Shown one piece after another: positions 35,500-47,138 of a stretch of 64,000 nt of DNA. The stretch comes from Pycnopodia helianthoides (Eukaryota; Echinodermata; Asteroidea; Forcipulatida; Asteriidae). The translations under genes and the position numbers were made by a program. How positions within the stretch are numbered: the first letter of the stretch is position 1; every line of letters begins with the position of its first letter. A model generated the notes under the pieces. The model ran no database searches and was not told the DNA's origin. It saw nothing but the letters and a program-made list of their open reading frames with translations. The DNA is taken from contig CM063251.1 in assembly GCA_032158295.1 (NCBI GenBank), positions 14,459,757 through 14,523,756 of the forward strand. Direction: 5' to 3'.

Positions 35500-37943
35500 A
35501 TTTTGTTGAATAGTTCAAGCAGCTCGTTTGAATGGTTTTGGAGGACATGGTAGGCCTAATGTTTGACATCGCAAACATGTTTTTGTTCTCAATTTAGTTT
35601 TTTATTAATATCGGTTGTCATAAATTAGGCACTTGAGGAGCGGCATTTCTATCAGATTTGCATTTAATGATGAATCTGAACAGTACTAATCATTAATTGC
35701 ATTTAATTGAGCTTATTGTGTCAAGCAGCAGTGCGCTGGTGAGGGGTGAGATTCGATTCTACCCCCCTCCCCACCACCACCACCACCACCTGTACAGCGG
35801 CATTCCAAGCTGTAGATAGAATCTTCTAGAGAAACATTTACCCTTGATAGGATTTTCTATCCTCACTTAGGCCGTTTTGTCCCCCACTAAAAACTTCCTC
35901 TAAAACCATTGTGTTAAATAGTTCAAGCAGATCGTTGGGATGGTTTCGGAGGACATTTATTAGCTAACAACATTGGTAGGCCTAATGTTTGTCATCACGA
36001 ACAATGTTTGTTCGCAATTTAGTTTTTTATATCGGTTGTCATCAATAGAATAGGCACTTGAGGAGCGGCCTCCCTATCAAATAGGCATTTAATTATCAAT
36101 CTGAACAAACCATTAATTGCATTTAATTGACTTTATTATGTCAAGCAGCAGTGCGACGGTATAGGGAGAGATTTGATTCTACCCCCAACAACCACCACCA
36201 CCACCACCACCACCTGTACAGCGGCATTCCAAGCCGTACATAGAATCTTCTAGAGAAACATTTACCCTTGATAGGATTTTCTATATTACTTAGGCCGTTT
36301 GTTCACCCGCTAAAAACTTTTTCTAAAACTATTGTGTTGAATAGTTCAAGCAGCTCGTTGGGATGGTTTTGGAGGACATTTATTAGCTAACAACTATTGG
36401 TAGGCCTATCGTTGACATCGCAAACAATGTTTGTTCTAAATTTAGTTTTGAATATCGGTTGTCATAAATAAAATAGGCACTTGAGGAGCGGCCTTGCTAT
36501 CATTGGCATTTAATGATCAATCTGAACAGTTAATACTAATCATTAATTGCATTTAATTGAGCTTATTGTGTCAAGCAGCAGTGCGCTGGTGAGGGGTGAG
36601 ATTCGATTCTACCCCCTCTCCCCACCACCACCACCACCACCACCTGTACAGCGGCATTCCAAGCCGTACATAGAATCTTCTAGAGAAACATTTACCCTTG
36701 ATAGGATTTTCGTTGGGATGGTTTTGGAGGACATTTATTAGCTAACAACTATTGGTAGGCCTATCGTTGACATCGCAAACAATGTTTGTTCTAAATTTAG
36801 TTTTGAATATCGGTTGTCATAAATAAAATAGGCACTTGAGGAGCGGCCTTGCTATCATTGGCATTTAATGATCAATCTGAACAGTTAATACTAATCATTA
36901 ATTGCATTTAATTGAGCTTATTGTGTCAAGCAGCAGTGCGCTGGTGAGGGGTGAGATTCGATTCTACCCCCTCTCCCCACCACCACCACCACCACCACCT
37001 GTACAGCGGCATTCCAAGCCGTATATAGAATCTTCTAGAGAAACATTTACCCTTGATAGGATTTTCTATCCTCACTTAGGCCGTTTTGTCCCCCACTAAA
37101 AACTTCCTCTAAAACCATTGTGTTAAATAGTTCAAGCAGATCGTTGTGATGGTTTCGGAGGACATTTATTAGCTAACAACATTGGTAGGCCTAATGTTTG
37201 TCATCACGAACAATGTTTGTTCTCAATTTAGTTTTTTATATCGGTTGTCATCAATAGAATAGGCACTTGAGGAGCGGCCTCCCTATCAAATAGGCATTTA
37301 ATTATCAATCTGAACAAACCATTACTTGCATTTAATTGACTTTATTATGTCAAGCAGCAGTGCGACGGTCTAGGGAGAGATTTGAGTCTACCCCCCCCCC
37401 CCCACTACCTGTACAGCGGCATTCCAAGCTGTAGATAGAATCTTCTATAGAGAAACATTTACCCTTGATAGGATTTTCTTTATTACTTAGGCCGTTTGTT
37501 CACCCGCTAAAAACTTTTTCTAAAACTATTGTGTTGAATAGTTCAAGCAGCTCGTTGGGATGGTTTTGGAGGACATTTATAAGCTAACAACTATTGGTAG
37601 GCCTAATGTTTGACATCGCAAACAATGTTTGTTCTAAATTTAGTTTTGAATATCGGTTGTCATAAATAAAATAGGCACTTGAGGAGCGGCCTTGCCATCA
37701 CATTGGCATTTAATGATCAATCTGAACAGTTAATACTAATCATTAATTGCATTTAATTGAGCTTATTGTGTCAAGCAGCAGTGCACCGGTCTGGGGAGAT
37801 ATTCGATTCTTCGCACCCCCCGACCACCTGTACAGCGGCATTCCAAGCCGTACTTAGAATCTTCTAGAGAAACATTTACCCTTGATAGGATTTTCTATCC
37901 ACACTTAGGCCGTTTTGTTCCCAGCTAAAAACTTCCTCTAAAA
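35500..37943. repeat. Six-copy tandem array of about 420 bp inside element H
   Basis: The anchor TGTACAGCGGCATTCCAAG occurs at 35791, 36215, 36645, 37000, 37410 and 37829, giving spacings of 424, 430, 355, 410 and 419 bp. Each copy has GTTCAAGCAGCTCGTTGGGA, GCACTTGAGGAGCGGC, TTGCATTTAATTGA, a C-run or (CCA)n tract and a GAGAAACATTTACCCTTGAT block. Copy 4 is short because its left 70 bp are deleted. Copies alternate between two subtypes (for example CAGCTCG versus CAGATCG), suggesting a dimeric unit. The 64-65 residue proline-run frames at 36547 and 36902 are part of the repeat, not genes. Confidence 0.95.
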
Positions 37944-39037
37944 CCAAATTTGTTCCTAAATTTCAAAGACACTTTCAAATTTTGAAGTACTTTTGAAGTA
38001 CTTTAGTGTACCACTAAGTATGTTTTGTTTCAGTTTTGAAAAAAAAGAAAGATATACGTTTCTGCTCAACCTGCCGCATTGACCAGCGTGCGGCTAGTAA
38101 AAATTAATTTGACAACGTCATGACAACGTAAATATCACATATGCAAATTTGTAGATTGGGCTTAGAAGTTGTACAATACATACAAACAATTTCACGAAAT
38201 TTGCCAAATTTATGAACTAGGTGTACTGGTTTCTTCTGTACTTGTCTAAACTAACAGAGGAAAATACGGATAAATATAATTCAGTAACTAAACATGTAAT
38301 TTTAGTTCAGAAATATTAATTAAATGGAAACAATTACAAAAATATATACCCCCGTGATTGCAAAAGTCAGGAAATTGGTCTGTATATATAGTACATGCTG
38401 TACGATGTATAGTATACAGGTACAGTGAAGTCCGGTTACGACACCGCGTAGTAGGGACCTACCTCGGTAAGTTTGTAAAAGTAATTCATTGATCATGTTG
38501 ACATATCACTTAACAAAATTATTCATGAAATTATTGTATAATTAATCGATATAGCAATAAATAAGATAGGGCTGACGTTGTGACAACGTTCACGGTACTG
38601 AAAAAAAATACATTGTTGTAACATTCTTTTTAATTGATTATTTACAACATTGCAACGTTGTGTATACGTGCCAACAACGTCGTTGTTTCGTTGCATCATT
38701 ACGTTCTAAAGACGTACAGGGGAGTCGACAAAGATTCGTTGCTACAACGTTACTTAGATAACTATATAACAACCAAACAAACACGCTCTGAGAACGTTGT
38801 TGCAACGTTAAATATAAGTTGTAATAAGGTCACTGGAAACGTGTCTTAAACGTACCAACAACGTGGTTGTTACGTTGCGTCATTACGTACGGAAGACGTA
38901 TAGGGGAGTCGACAAAGTTCCGTAGCTACAACGTTATATTAATAACGTTACTTACACCAAAGTCTGACTTCATTACAACGTTGAGAAAACGTCAAACTGT
39001 TAGCTGGGTATTTCTTTATCTTTGTTCTTTTCCCACC

Positions 39038-39378
39038 TAAAGGCCCTGTACACTATTGGTAAGATTGAAAAACACAATGTTCACAGATTCACACATAACT
39101 TACACGATTTAAAGTAAGTAATGGTAGAAAGGGTTCCTTAAAATATTTCTGCCTAAAATGCTATCGTTTCTGAAAAACGAGTAAAACAATAGTAATTATC
39201 GCGCGCGATAATTTGAAAAAACAGAAAACACATAAGATCTCTTTTCACTATTTTCTCGTGACCTCGATGACCAATTGAGCTCAAACTTTCACAGGTTTGT
39301 TTGTTCATGCATATGTTTAATCACACAAAATGTGGACACTGATTTTGAGCTGTTACCAAAAGTGTACAATACCTTTAA
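39038..39378. mobile_element. Family L TTAA-type MITE
   Basis: The left end TAAAGGCCCTGTACACTATT and the right end (inverse TTAAAGGTATTGTACACTTT) are inverted, with TTAA on the right and CTAA on the left. The core has GCGCGCGATAATTTG and TCACAGATTCACACATAACT. It begins 28 bp after element H. The ends resemble a MITE style I remember from sea-star sequence. Confidence 0.85.
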
Positions 39379-40251
39379 CTATTTTCCAGCCCCAAATTGT
39401 ACACAATATTGAACAAACATTTAATGTAAGTACTCATTCAGATTCCATACCGATTGGCGATCTGGGAAATGAGAATGATATATTGTACACCAAACAGCAA
39501 CTTAAAAAGGTGCATGTGCTATAGAGTTTGCGATCCTTACTCTGAAGGTCGTCCTTGAAAAGAGAGCAACATTTACCACAAAATACTTAATAATACTGCA
39601 CTCTCTGACAACCACGACCTGCAATCTCTCGTCCACTGGACTGTACTCGGGTACTGAATCAGGTTGCTTTAACGTGTGAAGGATATAGAATTAAGCACTT
39701 TTCAACGGGTCCCAACCATTGATATCCATTAAATCAATGGTCCCAATTTCCCAATAAGCGCGAGGAATTAAAGTCCATCCCAATAGAAATACAACCCGTC
39801 AACTGCACTCGGAGTCTTGCCGTGGATCTAGGACACGGCGCACCGACGTGACATGAGTCCTTCATCCGTGTTTACGGCATCACTGACATGAAGAAGAGAA
39901 TGGAAATTTTGCTGGAGGAGGGCTTCATCCAACAAGGGATATAATAAGGCCAGATGAAACGCCAACGGTTAAGCTGTTTTTACGCGTCAAAGGCATGTCC
40001 GACCAACCAGAATGCCAGCGCGACAGGAGTTTAAAGCCTGCGAAATATGCGCGTACATGCGTCCCAGTGAGACAGGGGGAAACAGTAGTTCGGGCAATGA
40101 TATTTTTTGTTTGCCTTCTTCTGTCTCTCTTTTTTTTTCTCTCTTAATTAAAGACCAATGGGTATAGGTCTATATTTAAACGTACGACATAATAAAGCCG
40201 ATTTGTGTACTATTGTCAAGCACAAGACAGTGATGTCTCCAATCTGTTGCT

Positions 40252-40667
40252 GAAAGGTAGGGTCATAATACTTTGGTAATGACCCCGAAAACAAAATTTT
40301 GTTTTATCCAAAAAACCTCCTTTCTATAGAAATGTTGGTTAGAAATCAATGAAAGTATGTGGGAAAATGTGAATCTCGAGAGATCGCCTGAAGGTGACGT
40401 TTGGAAATTCAAATGTCCACGGTGTTCCGTTTGTGAATGTTGTGGTACCCGCTTCCCCTCGCTAAACGTGGATGCATTCAACGTTCTTGATGAAAATAAC
40501 GCGAGAATTTATTTATTATTATTATTTTTTTTTTGCTATTTTTCTCAACAAGTACACACTGTATTTAGCTCAAACTTTCATTTGTGACTTTAATTGTATC
40601 TTGTTTGATGATTTTACCTATTAATCAGCATTACGTTGTCAAAAGTAATCTATGACCCTACCTTAAA
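40252..40667 (+). mobile_element. Family AA TIR element
   Basis: The left end GAAAGGTAGGGTCATAATAC is inverted at the right as TATGACCCTACCTTAAAG. The 76-residue frame starting at 40357 looks zinc-binding-like (CPRCSVCECCG), but the same segment in the antisense copy at 16206-16690 is broken. I treat it as chance. Confidence 0.8.
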
Positions 40668-40813
40668 GATGACGTATTAACAATACACTGGTTGCAATTC
40701 CAGTAATTCCGCAATTCTAGCTGCTGGAATGCTCATCAAACCACCCCTTTCTTAAGAAATTGCTGAGAAACTACTATTATACCGAATGTCACGCCTCACA
40801 TATCGCACCGATA

Positions 40814-41105
40814 CACTCTAAAAACGACCGGGTTAGAATCGAACCGAATCCGAGTCCTGTGGGGCCTGACCCGTTTCTCAGTATGGCCCGGAATCTGTGT
40901 CAAAATTACCCAGAAAATGGATCAAACTGAGACGCAGAATTCTAGTTTAACATCCCATCTTTTAACCACTTCTCCGGGTCAGCCTGAACTGGAAATGGGT
41001 CAGTTTGACCCAGGAATTAGTCCGACTGACCACGAAATGGGTCAGCCCCCCCCCCCCCAGGAACCGGAATCCGGATCAATTCTGACCCGGGAGCTTTTAG
41101 AGTGT
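40814..41105. mobile_element. Family E MITE, best copy, TA-flanked
   Basis: The left end CACTCTAAAAACGACCGGGT matches the inverse of the right end, ACCCGGGAGCTTTTAGAGTG. TA lies on each outside edge, consistent with a Tc1/mariner-type TA target. The interior repeats GGGTCAG and TGACCCAGGAA motifs in alternating orientation and includes a C-run. The 90-residue frame at 40917 lies inside and is not a gene. Confidence 0.88.
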
Positions 41106-42419
41106 AACCTGTTGGGTATCCACAGTTTGGGACTTCAACGCCGGAAGATCGGGTATCTCCTTTTAATGTGTCTGCCACGTGCACAATGACACAACAATGT
41201 CTGTCTCTAACGGCCTTCATAATCATTTTAACAAAATGAAACCTTTTTGGGGGGAAACTGATCCATTTCAGTTTGGCTTCATTCCAAAGTCCTAAAGGTT
41301 CGAACTCAGATATGTCGTTTCCTGAAGAAGGGAGAGAAACCCTCTTATTTCCCGCAGGAAGAGTTTGACGGTCCGTAGTAATAGATAGCTTTTATCTCAT
41401 TAAAAACGGTCGGCGGTAAATTGCCCGACATTTCACGTTTATTGTTGCGTTGTCACTCTAAACATCTTGTAACATCCCGTCTTCAATTTCCGCGACACTC
41501 GAGAGTCCTCTCTATTCACCGGGTCTTTTGACTCCCAACACAGGGGAAATAGGAAGCAATGTTGTTCATGCAATGTGGCGGGGCTCTTGAATACCCCCCA
41601 GATTTCAAGAACTTTGGCTGTCGGTTATTTTTTTCACTCGGTGTTTTGCTTCCGTCGTGAATTTATCCGCTACATAAATTGATGGTACTGCATGTCACGT
41701 ATTGATTAATCAGCCTTGTAGAAACCTATGGAGCTGTCGGGTAGGTGATTTACAGTCGGCAGTCTTAGAATTTGTAATCACCAAATGGCTTCGACATCTA
41801 AAATGGCCATAAAAATTAATCGGAAAAGAAAATCTCCACACACATTTTTTGTTTTTCCTTTTACGAGGTTCATGGTTATCTTTGCCAAACATTATTACTC
41901 GGGGAAGTTATCACCAAACCCAATTTACCGAAGGTCTTATAAAATTCATTCAAAATTGAAGGAAGGGCCTTGTAGTCCACTCAACCGTCAAACACACATC
42001 TTTTCTGGCATATTATTTTCGAGGTTATTCGTGTGCGTTCTTCAGAATATTATGTTGCGGGCACAATGGGGCAAATTGATATTGAGCGCCTCTGTACATT
42101 ACGAGGTTTTGTGTTAATACACTACCGTCGAGTCATGCTACAGTCTGCTCTCGACAATTACAGAGCAGCAGATTAAAGAATAAAAGAGAAGCAGGAACCA
42201 CTAATAACCGTGGCATTGAGTGAAAAAACGTTCATGGCTTGCTTCCGTAAACGTGTGCAAAGACATTACAAGTGCCGGCCACTTGAGGTCCTAAAAAACA
42301 GGATCACCAAAAAGGCAACGTGCACAAGAACGAGACCACAATATTTGCAGTCATGGTATTACAGTGACGGGGTTTTCCAACAAACGGTTATCTAGAGACG
42401 TGTTGTATCGCATCACACG

Positions 42420-42940
42420 GGCCCAATTTCAAAGAGCTGCCCGGGCAGAGAATAGTGCTTAACAATTTTGTTGCTTAAAGGAACATTACAGAATTGGTTG
42501 TTGCTAACAAAACAGTTGCTGGCAGTGTAAGCACTTTATGTAATCCACCATATACATAGACTGACAAACCTGTAGAAGTTTGAGATCGATCGGCCATCTG
42601 GGTCACGAGAAAATAGTGAAAAACACATTTGCATGAAATTATACAGATTCAACAAATGAATAAAACGCTCACTAAGCAATAAACTCCAATCGGAAAATTA
42701 GTTTATTCATTTCTCATCAAATATGGCATTTCAGACAGAAATATTTCAAGGGATGTTTTCTACTATCATCATCATTAGACCGTGTAAGTTTTATGTAAAT
42801 CTGTGATCAAAAAGTATATTTTAACAAGTTTTTTTCTTACTAATTTCTGTAATGTTCCTTTGAGCAAAATAAATGCTGGATACCAGTCTCAGTCACAGCT
42901 GGTGCATGTGACATGGTATTTTGGCTGGTAGCCTTATTCT
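42420..42940. mobile_element. Family C MITE, copy 3, interrupted by family D
   Basis: The left end GGGCCCAATTTCAAAGAGCT is present. The body resumes after the inserted family D element at 42862 with AGCAAAATAAATGCTGG, GTGCATGTGACATGGTATTT and GGTAGCCTTATTCTTA. The right end is missing and family E sequence follows. Confidence 0.8.
42477..42861. mobile_element. Family D TTAA-type MITE, full length, nested in family C
   Basis: The left end AAAGGAACATTACAGAATTG is the inverse of the right end CTAATTTCTGTAATGTTCCTTT shortened by one or two bases. The flanks TTAA (left) and TTGA (right) fit a TTAA duplication with one later change. A 79-bp deletion derivative lies at 16122-16205. Confidence 0.88.
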
Positions 42941-42945
42941 TAAAA

Positions 42946-43700
42946 AACACCTCTGTGTTATACTTGACTCGGATCTGGGTCCTGTGGGACCTGACCCCTT
43001 TTTGGGTCCGTATGACCCAGACTCTGTTTCAAAATGACCCAGAAATGACGCAGAGTCGGAATTAAAATCCAATTTGTTTTACCACTGCACTTACCGGGGT
43101 GCGTTCCACTTGCGCAAACATATCGCAACTGTTCGCGCAAACAGATCCAACTGTTCGCGCAACAGATCGCAACTGTTCGCGCAAACGATCGCAACTGTTC
43201 GCGCAAACGTTTCGTGATTGTTTGCGACCGAGTGGAACGATTTGTTGCGCACTTCAATAATGGCGGCGCACTGTAATGGAGATGGAGACACACCGGAGTG
43301 AATTCTTTGTAGCGTTGGCTTATAGTCCTCTTTTATTCATCACGACATCAACTTATTGAGTTGTTATTTCAACTACCCTGAAAAAAAACATTTTAATTGT
43401 TTCGTTACATGAAAAAACCGTCGTCTGCTAACCTTTCAGTTATCTTCATGCTGTCCGCCATTTTTCAAACCACCCACCAACAACACCTCAGAAATACGTT
43501 CGCCTACGGTTGCTAACGTTCGCCAGCGTTGGCAGCGCACAACCTCGTTCCACTCGAAATTGTTGGCAAACGCGCGCAAACGTTGCCAACGTTTGCGCAA
43601 GTGGAACGCACCCCGGGTAAGCCTAACCCGGAAATGGTCAGGTCCCCCTGGGACCCAGAATCCGGGTCAATTCTAACCGGGAGTTTGTTTGTTTTTGGAG
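42946..43700. mobile_element. Family E MITE, copy 4, split by family F
   Basis: Left part 42946-43094 has GACCTGACCCCTTTTTGGGT and CAAAATGACCCAGAAATGAC. Right part 43615-43700 has AACCCGGAAATGGTCAGGTC and GAATCCGGGTCAATTCTAAC and closes with GGAGTGTA. Together they match the order seen in the copy at 40814-41105. Confidence 0.82.
43096..43614. mobile_element. Family F GC-rich MITE (GTTCGCGCAA), nested in family E
   Basis: The left end GGGGTGCGTTCCACTTGCGC is exactly inverted at the right end, GCGCAAGTGGAACGCACCCC. The left arm contains about four tandem copies of ATCGCAACTGTTCGCGCAAA (43124-43207). The right arm has the partner blocks CGTTCGCCAGCGTTGG and CGCGCGCAAACGTTGCC. The target sits inside the family E copy, so this insertion is younger. 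The target duplication is ambiguous (CCGG or shorter). Confidence 0.88.
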
Positions 43701-43902
43701 TGTAGCTGCTTTGTGCTATAGAGAAGGTCTAGGACATTCCGCTTTAGTGGAATGATTCCGATGCTTGCAAACTACTGTTCAACCCATGGGAATCCGAGCG
43801 TTGGTACACGGAACACAGTATAAACTTTGCCTGTGGTGTTGCTTTGTGACACCTAATAATCGTCTGTAATGAATTCGCAAGAATTATACGAATCCAACTT
43901 TC

Positions 43903-44076
43903 ACTCTAAAGTTGTCAGGGTCAGAGTTTGCCCGGATTCTCGGTCCAAGAGGGCCTGACTCATAGTGGTTTTTAAAAAAAATGGGGGATTTGAACTCAGA
44001 TTTTGCGTCAGTTCTACCCAATTCTGGGTCATTTTGACACTGTGACAAAAAATTCTTAACCGAAAGTTTTTAGAGC
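43903..44076. mobile_element. Family E MITE, copy 5, short
   Basis: It runs from CACTCTAAAGTTGTCAGGGT to ACCGAAAGTTTTTAGAGCT. The interior has GGTCCAAGAGGGCCTGACTC and AATTCTGGGTCATTTTGACA. It is shorter than copy 3 because of internal deletion. Confidence 0.75.
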
Positions 44077-44872
44077 TCTGTACGGAACACACTAACTTTG
44101 CCTGTGACGCTGCTTGTGACGTCTTTAATAAGTGGCAAGAAAGGTTTTTTTTTATATTAAGTGCACTTTCAATTCATAGGGTTTTCTCGTTATGTACATT
44201 TTTCATTATTGTTCTTCTTCTCTCTTAATTTTACTTTCACATTGCAGTCCGATTGATTGCCTCTGAGAATATTAACTGTGTCCATTAAACTCCGTTATGC
44301 CTACCCATCAATGACTTCCCATTATTGGTCGCAAACCAATGTTGTTTCCCTTTGCAACTGCCCTTCCACCGTCGGAACCCGACCGGCCGCGTGTCAAGAA
44401 GAGAGAAGTCGCTCCCGAGAAAGTCGCGAATTAAAGAAACAAACATCCGTTGTTCGTGATCAATCACAATATAAACAATCTGGAAGCAATTGCCGTCTAG
44501 TATTTCAGAGCGAGGTTAATACGCAGTGTTTCACCCAATGTGAATAACTTGATTTTCGTATTTGAAATGAAATGGCAGTCTGTCCATAATGATAAACTGG
44601 TTACGGAGTGTGCAAGTCACGCGTGTGTATTTGGATATTTTGCAAACCTTGGGTTTCAACACGTAGGCCTACGTTACTTTGAAGGGGGACTGTAGTCATG
44701 GTCATAGCAATATGGCTGTACGTGGGAGTTGAGGTCTCTAACTCAGTTACTGCACACGCGCGCGCTGGCCGTCACATCACAATCAAATAATAATGACAAT
44801 GCAAATTGACCCCTAAAAGCGATTTCTTTTTAAATGTTTTTTTATTAATAAGGGCAAATTTATGGCAACTCA

Positions 44873-45012
44873 AGCCCGTTCATGCTTCACTGCGAATTGC
44901 GAAAGCAATGCGATTTTCCATCCGTCATAAATATTGGAAAACGGCGCGTGCGAGATTGTGTGCGTCACGTAATTCGCTTCGCAATCACTTTCGCGTGAAG
45001 TATGAACCGGGA
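44873..45012. mobile_element. Small TIR element (about 140 bp)
   Basis: CCCGTTCATGCTTCACTGCG on the left is the approximate inverse of CGCGTGAAGTATGAACCGGG on the right. The inner arms GCGAATTGCGAAAGC and GCTTCGCAATCACTTTCGC also pair. A hairpin-forming miniature element is the simplest reading. Confidence 0.65.
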
Positions 45013-45329
45013 TTCAGATAGACCCATTGTGCTCTCCAAGGCACGTGACCTTTAATACAGTGGGTATGAAACATCAACAAACAAGGCGTCCTCCATTATA
45101 GGGAAGGGCTGTTGTTGTAAAGTACATGATGATTGTTGCATTTTTTTTTTTTTATTCGATCGAGGGTTTTCCCTTTACGAAATAGACACGTTAAGAAGCG
45201 TCGTTGCCCATAGCAACATCTGCCAATACGGACACGGTCTTGGGGGAAACCAAATCGCGCACTTAAACGGGGCTAATGTTCAAATACTCGCGAGATTTGC
45301 ACAATCAACACGTGGTGTCATCTTATATA

Positions 45330-45670
45330 CAGCTGTTAGAGGGCTAGATGCGGGCAATATTTGGGGGAATGCTGCCTCTGATGATAGTGGCATGGCATTT
45401 GGCATACTGTCACAGTATGGCTATAGGCATCGTAGATTTTGAATGTTGAAGAAGAAAAAAAAACACATAGGTGGAATAACAAGCAATTTAGAAAATTTTC
45501 GAAATGGCTGCCAATTGTTTGTTATACTACCTGTATTTTTTTTCAAATTACAAATCTGCGATGGTCCTGTAGTCTCGTAACATACTCTGACTGTGTGCCA
45601 AATTCCAAGCTTGTATCGTCAAAGGCACAATCCCATCACCGACCTGCCGTACCAATTAGGTTTCAAAAGG
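45330..45670. mobile_element. Family Q fold-back element
   Basis: The right arm (45590-45665) holds TGTGTGCCAAATTCCAAGCT and GTATCGTCAAAGGCACAATC. The left arm (45345-45430) is a diverged inverse with GCTGCCTCTGATGATAGTGG. A better match to the right arm, in opposite orientation, is at 55435-55530 in intron 5 (GTGCCTTTGATGATACAAGC and AATTCGGCACACAGTAAGTG). Confidence 0.55.
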
Positions 45671-46463
45671 CACACAATGGCTTTTTGTTTTATTATTATG
45701 ACAGTTGACATTCGGATGCTGTTTTGCAATTGCCCTATATATTTTGTCTTCTGTCGACACTGTAAAGAATTAAACATCTTAGCGGCACAACTAATGTGAT
45801 AATGTGACTCGGTCGGTACATTTGGAGCGGACTTGAGTGTTTTACTCGGACGTACGTAGGACTGCATAATATTTATTAAAAAAAACTGAAGACACTGTCT
45901 ATTTCTGGTTGTATGGCTATAGCTTCTTGGGGATGACACGTCTTCGTTTTATAGACTGGAACACAATGTCCGGACAGTGCCATATCCCCCCGGAGGGCAC
46001 GGGTCTGTCGCTTGTCGTGCTATTATGCCGCGGAAACCCTAGATTCTCGTTCGGCTGTCCCACTCCAAATGGTTTTGAAAGAACTATTTTGGTCGAAATT
46101 AAAACCCTGACAACGCAACTTCTCTTTCAAAAGTCTGAAGAGTTAATAATCCGGTGATGAAATCAAACTTGGGGGTTTTACGAAGTTGGGGTGGGGGGGG
46201 TCACATTGTCGGCATTGTGTCTTAGCGTTTATTTTAAGCGGTTACCTAAATTACTTTTAACTTATTAAGCATCATCTGTCAACTTTCGCTTTTCAGAGAA
46301 CAAGTTCAAAGAAAGAAGAAAAATAAAAAAACGGTCTTTTAACTTTATCAAATTTGACAAACTGCGATTGGTTTTTGTGTGTGCGAAGTTGGTTTTTTAC
46401 CCCTAAAAAATGTATAAATTGTACGCAATTATTAAACTTTTTGCTGATTTTGTTTTATTTCAG

Positions 46464-46529
46464 AGACATGATGCAAGAATAATCTTCGCGCTGTCTTACT
46501 TTGACACGGGGATCAGGCTGTTTTGCAAG
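46464..46529 (+). CDS. GABBR2-like: GABA-B receptor exon 4 (lobe 2 start, 22 residues)
   Basis: Residues 139-160, phase 0/0, acceptor TTTTATTTCAG and donor AAG/GTATTT. It encodes RHDARIIFALSYFDTGIRLF followed by CK. The pattern D-x-R-I-I and the F-C ending are diagnostic for the family. Tyr150 aligns with the GABBR1 residue Y250 that contacts ligand in lobe 2, and GABBR2 does not have Tyr there. Cys159 is the first partner of the conserved lobe 2 disulfide, with its partner in exon 5. At 66 bp this is a microexon-sized segment between introns of 14.7 and 7.1 kb. Confidence 0.94.
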
Positions 46530-46673
46530 GTATTTTTGTTATATTAGTAACACAATTTTGACTAAGTTTTTTAATTGAAAAAGTTCTGGAAATCCATTGG
46601 TTACTTTTCGGGGGGTATTCTTGAACCACCAGCCACCCCTTCCCCCTCAATACTCTACTCAACCAATATTGGT

Positions 46674-47138
46674 TTAACCCTTGGAGAAGCAACGTGGTGA
46701 AAAAATTCTCCACATATTCCAAATATGGTCATAATTTTTTTTTCAATGGGCCAAAAAAGCCACGATTTTTTGTATTCGACACCCCTTGTATACACCACAA
46801 GCCTGTAGACTCCCATTGGCCAGGCTATAACCACTGCCGAGTAAGAATTATTTAATGACAGCAGTCCCAAGGGACAGGTATGCCCTTGGGAATTGTAACT
46901 TGATATCTTAGTGAGCCAACTCCTTGTGCCATTATCTCTTTGTGTCAACCCTGTGCCGCCCAGAGCTTAAACAGGTCGTAAATAACACACACTGCTGGCC
47001 CAGACAAAAGCCCTGTGGAGATTAAAATTGCTTTGGGCTTGCAGGAGGGGGTCATTGACCTAAAAAACTGGGTGGTGAAAAAATTCTCCACCTGGATCCA
47101 CCGCGTTTTACAGAAGGGCCCGCTGCTCCGAGGGTTAA
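46674..47138. mobile_element. Family Y TTAA-flanked MITE, 465 bp
   Basis: The left end TTAACCCTTGGAGAAGC and the right end (inverse TTAACCCTCGGAGCAGC) match at 15 of 17 positions, with TTAA at both edges. The direct block GGTGGTGAAAAAATTCTCCA occurs near each end. Short frames on both strands inside it are not recognised. Confidence 0.82.

Larger units (their letters stand above)
34212..39008. mobile_element. Element H: 4.8-kb non-coding TIR element built of ACGTTG repeats
   Basis: The left end CCCAGCTAACA (34212-34222) is inverted exactly at the right end, TGTTAGCTGGG (38998-39008). TA flanks both ends (34210-34211 and 39009-39010), consistent with a TA target duplication. Just inside each end lie copies of the palindrome CAACGTTG. 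The left part is a 60-bp tandem array, the middle a six-copy 420-bp array (35500-37943), and the right part has two copies of a unit with GACGTA(C/T)AGGGGAGTCGACAA. No frame exceeds 71 residues, so no transposase is encoded. The order of parts suggests a satellite-bearing giant non-autonomous DNA transposon. The superfamily is not identified. Confidence 0.85.
31785..46463 (+). other. Intron 3 (14679 bp): element-rich, no exon seen
   Basis: It contains the 4.8-kb element H, MITEs of families C, D, E, F, L, W and AA, and SINE pieces. The remaining stretches 32200-34200, 39380-40250, 41110-42415 and 44080-46460 have only short frames (longest 110 residues at 41785-42117) that match nothing I know. 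A poly-T run lies at 45142-45154. The exons on each side join in frame without it. Confidence 0.8.

Noticed and set aside
36547..37099. Two near-identical 64-65 residue proline-run frames
   Set aside because: They are neighbouring copies of the 420-bp tandem repeat; other copies carry frameshifts in the same region.
40357..40587. Cysteine-rich frame (CPRCSVCECCG) resembling a zinc-binding motif
   Set aside because: It lies in a repeat element whose other copy (16206-16690) does not preserve the frame or the cysteines.
41785..42117. 110-residue + strand frame in intron 3
   Set aside because: Composition and lack of any family motif or splice context suggest chance in A/T-rich intron sequence.
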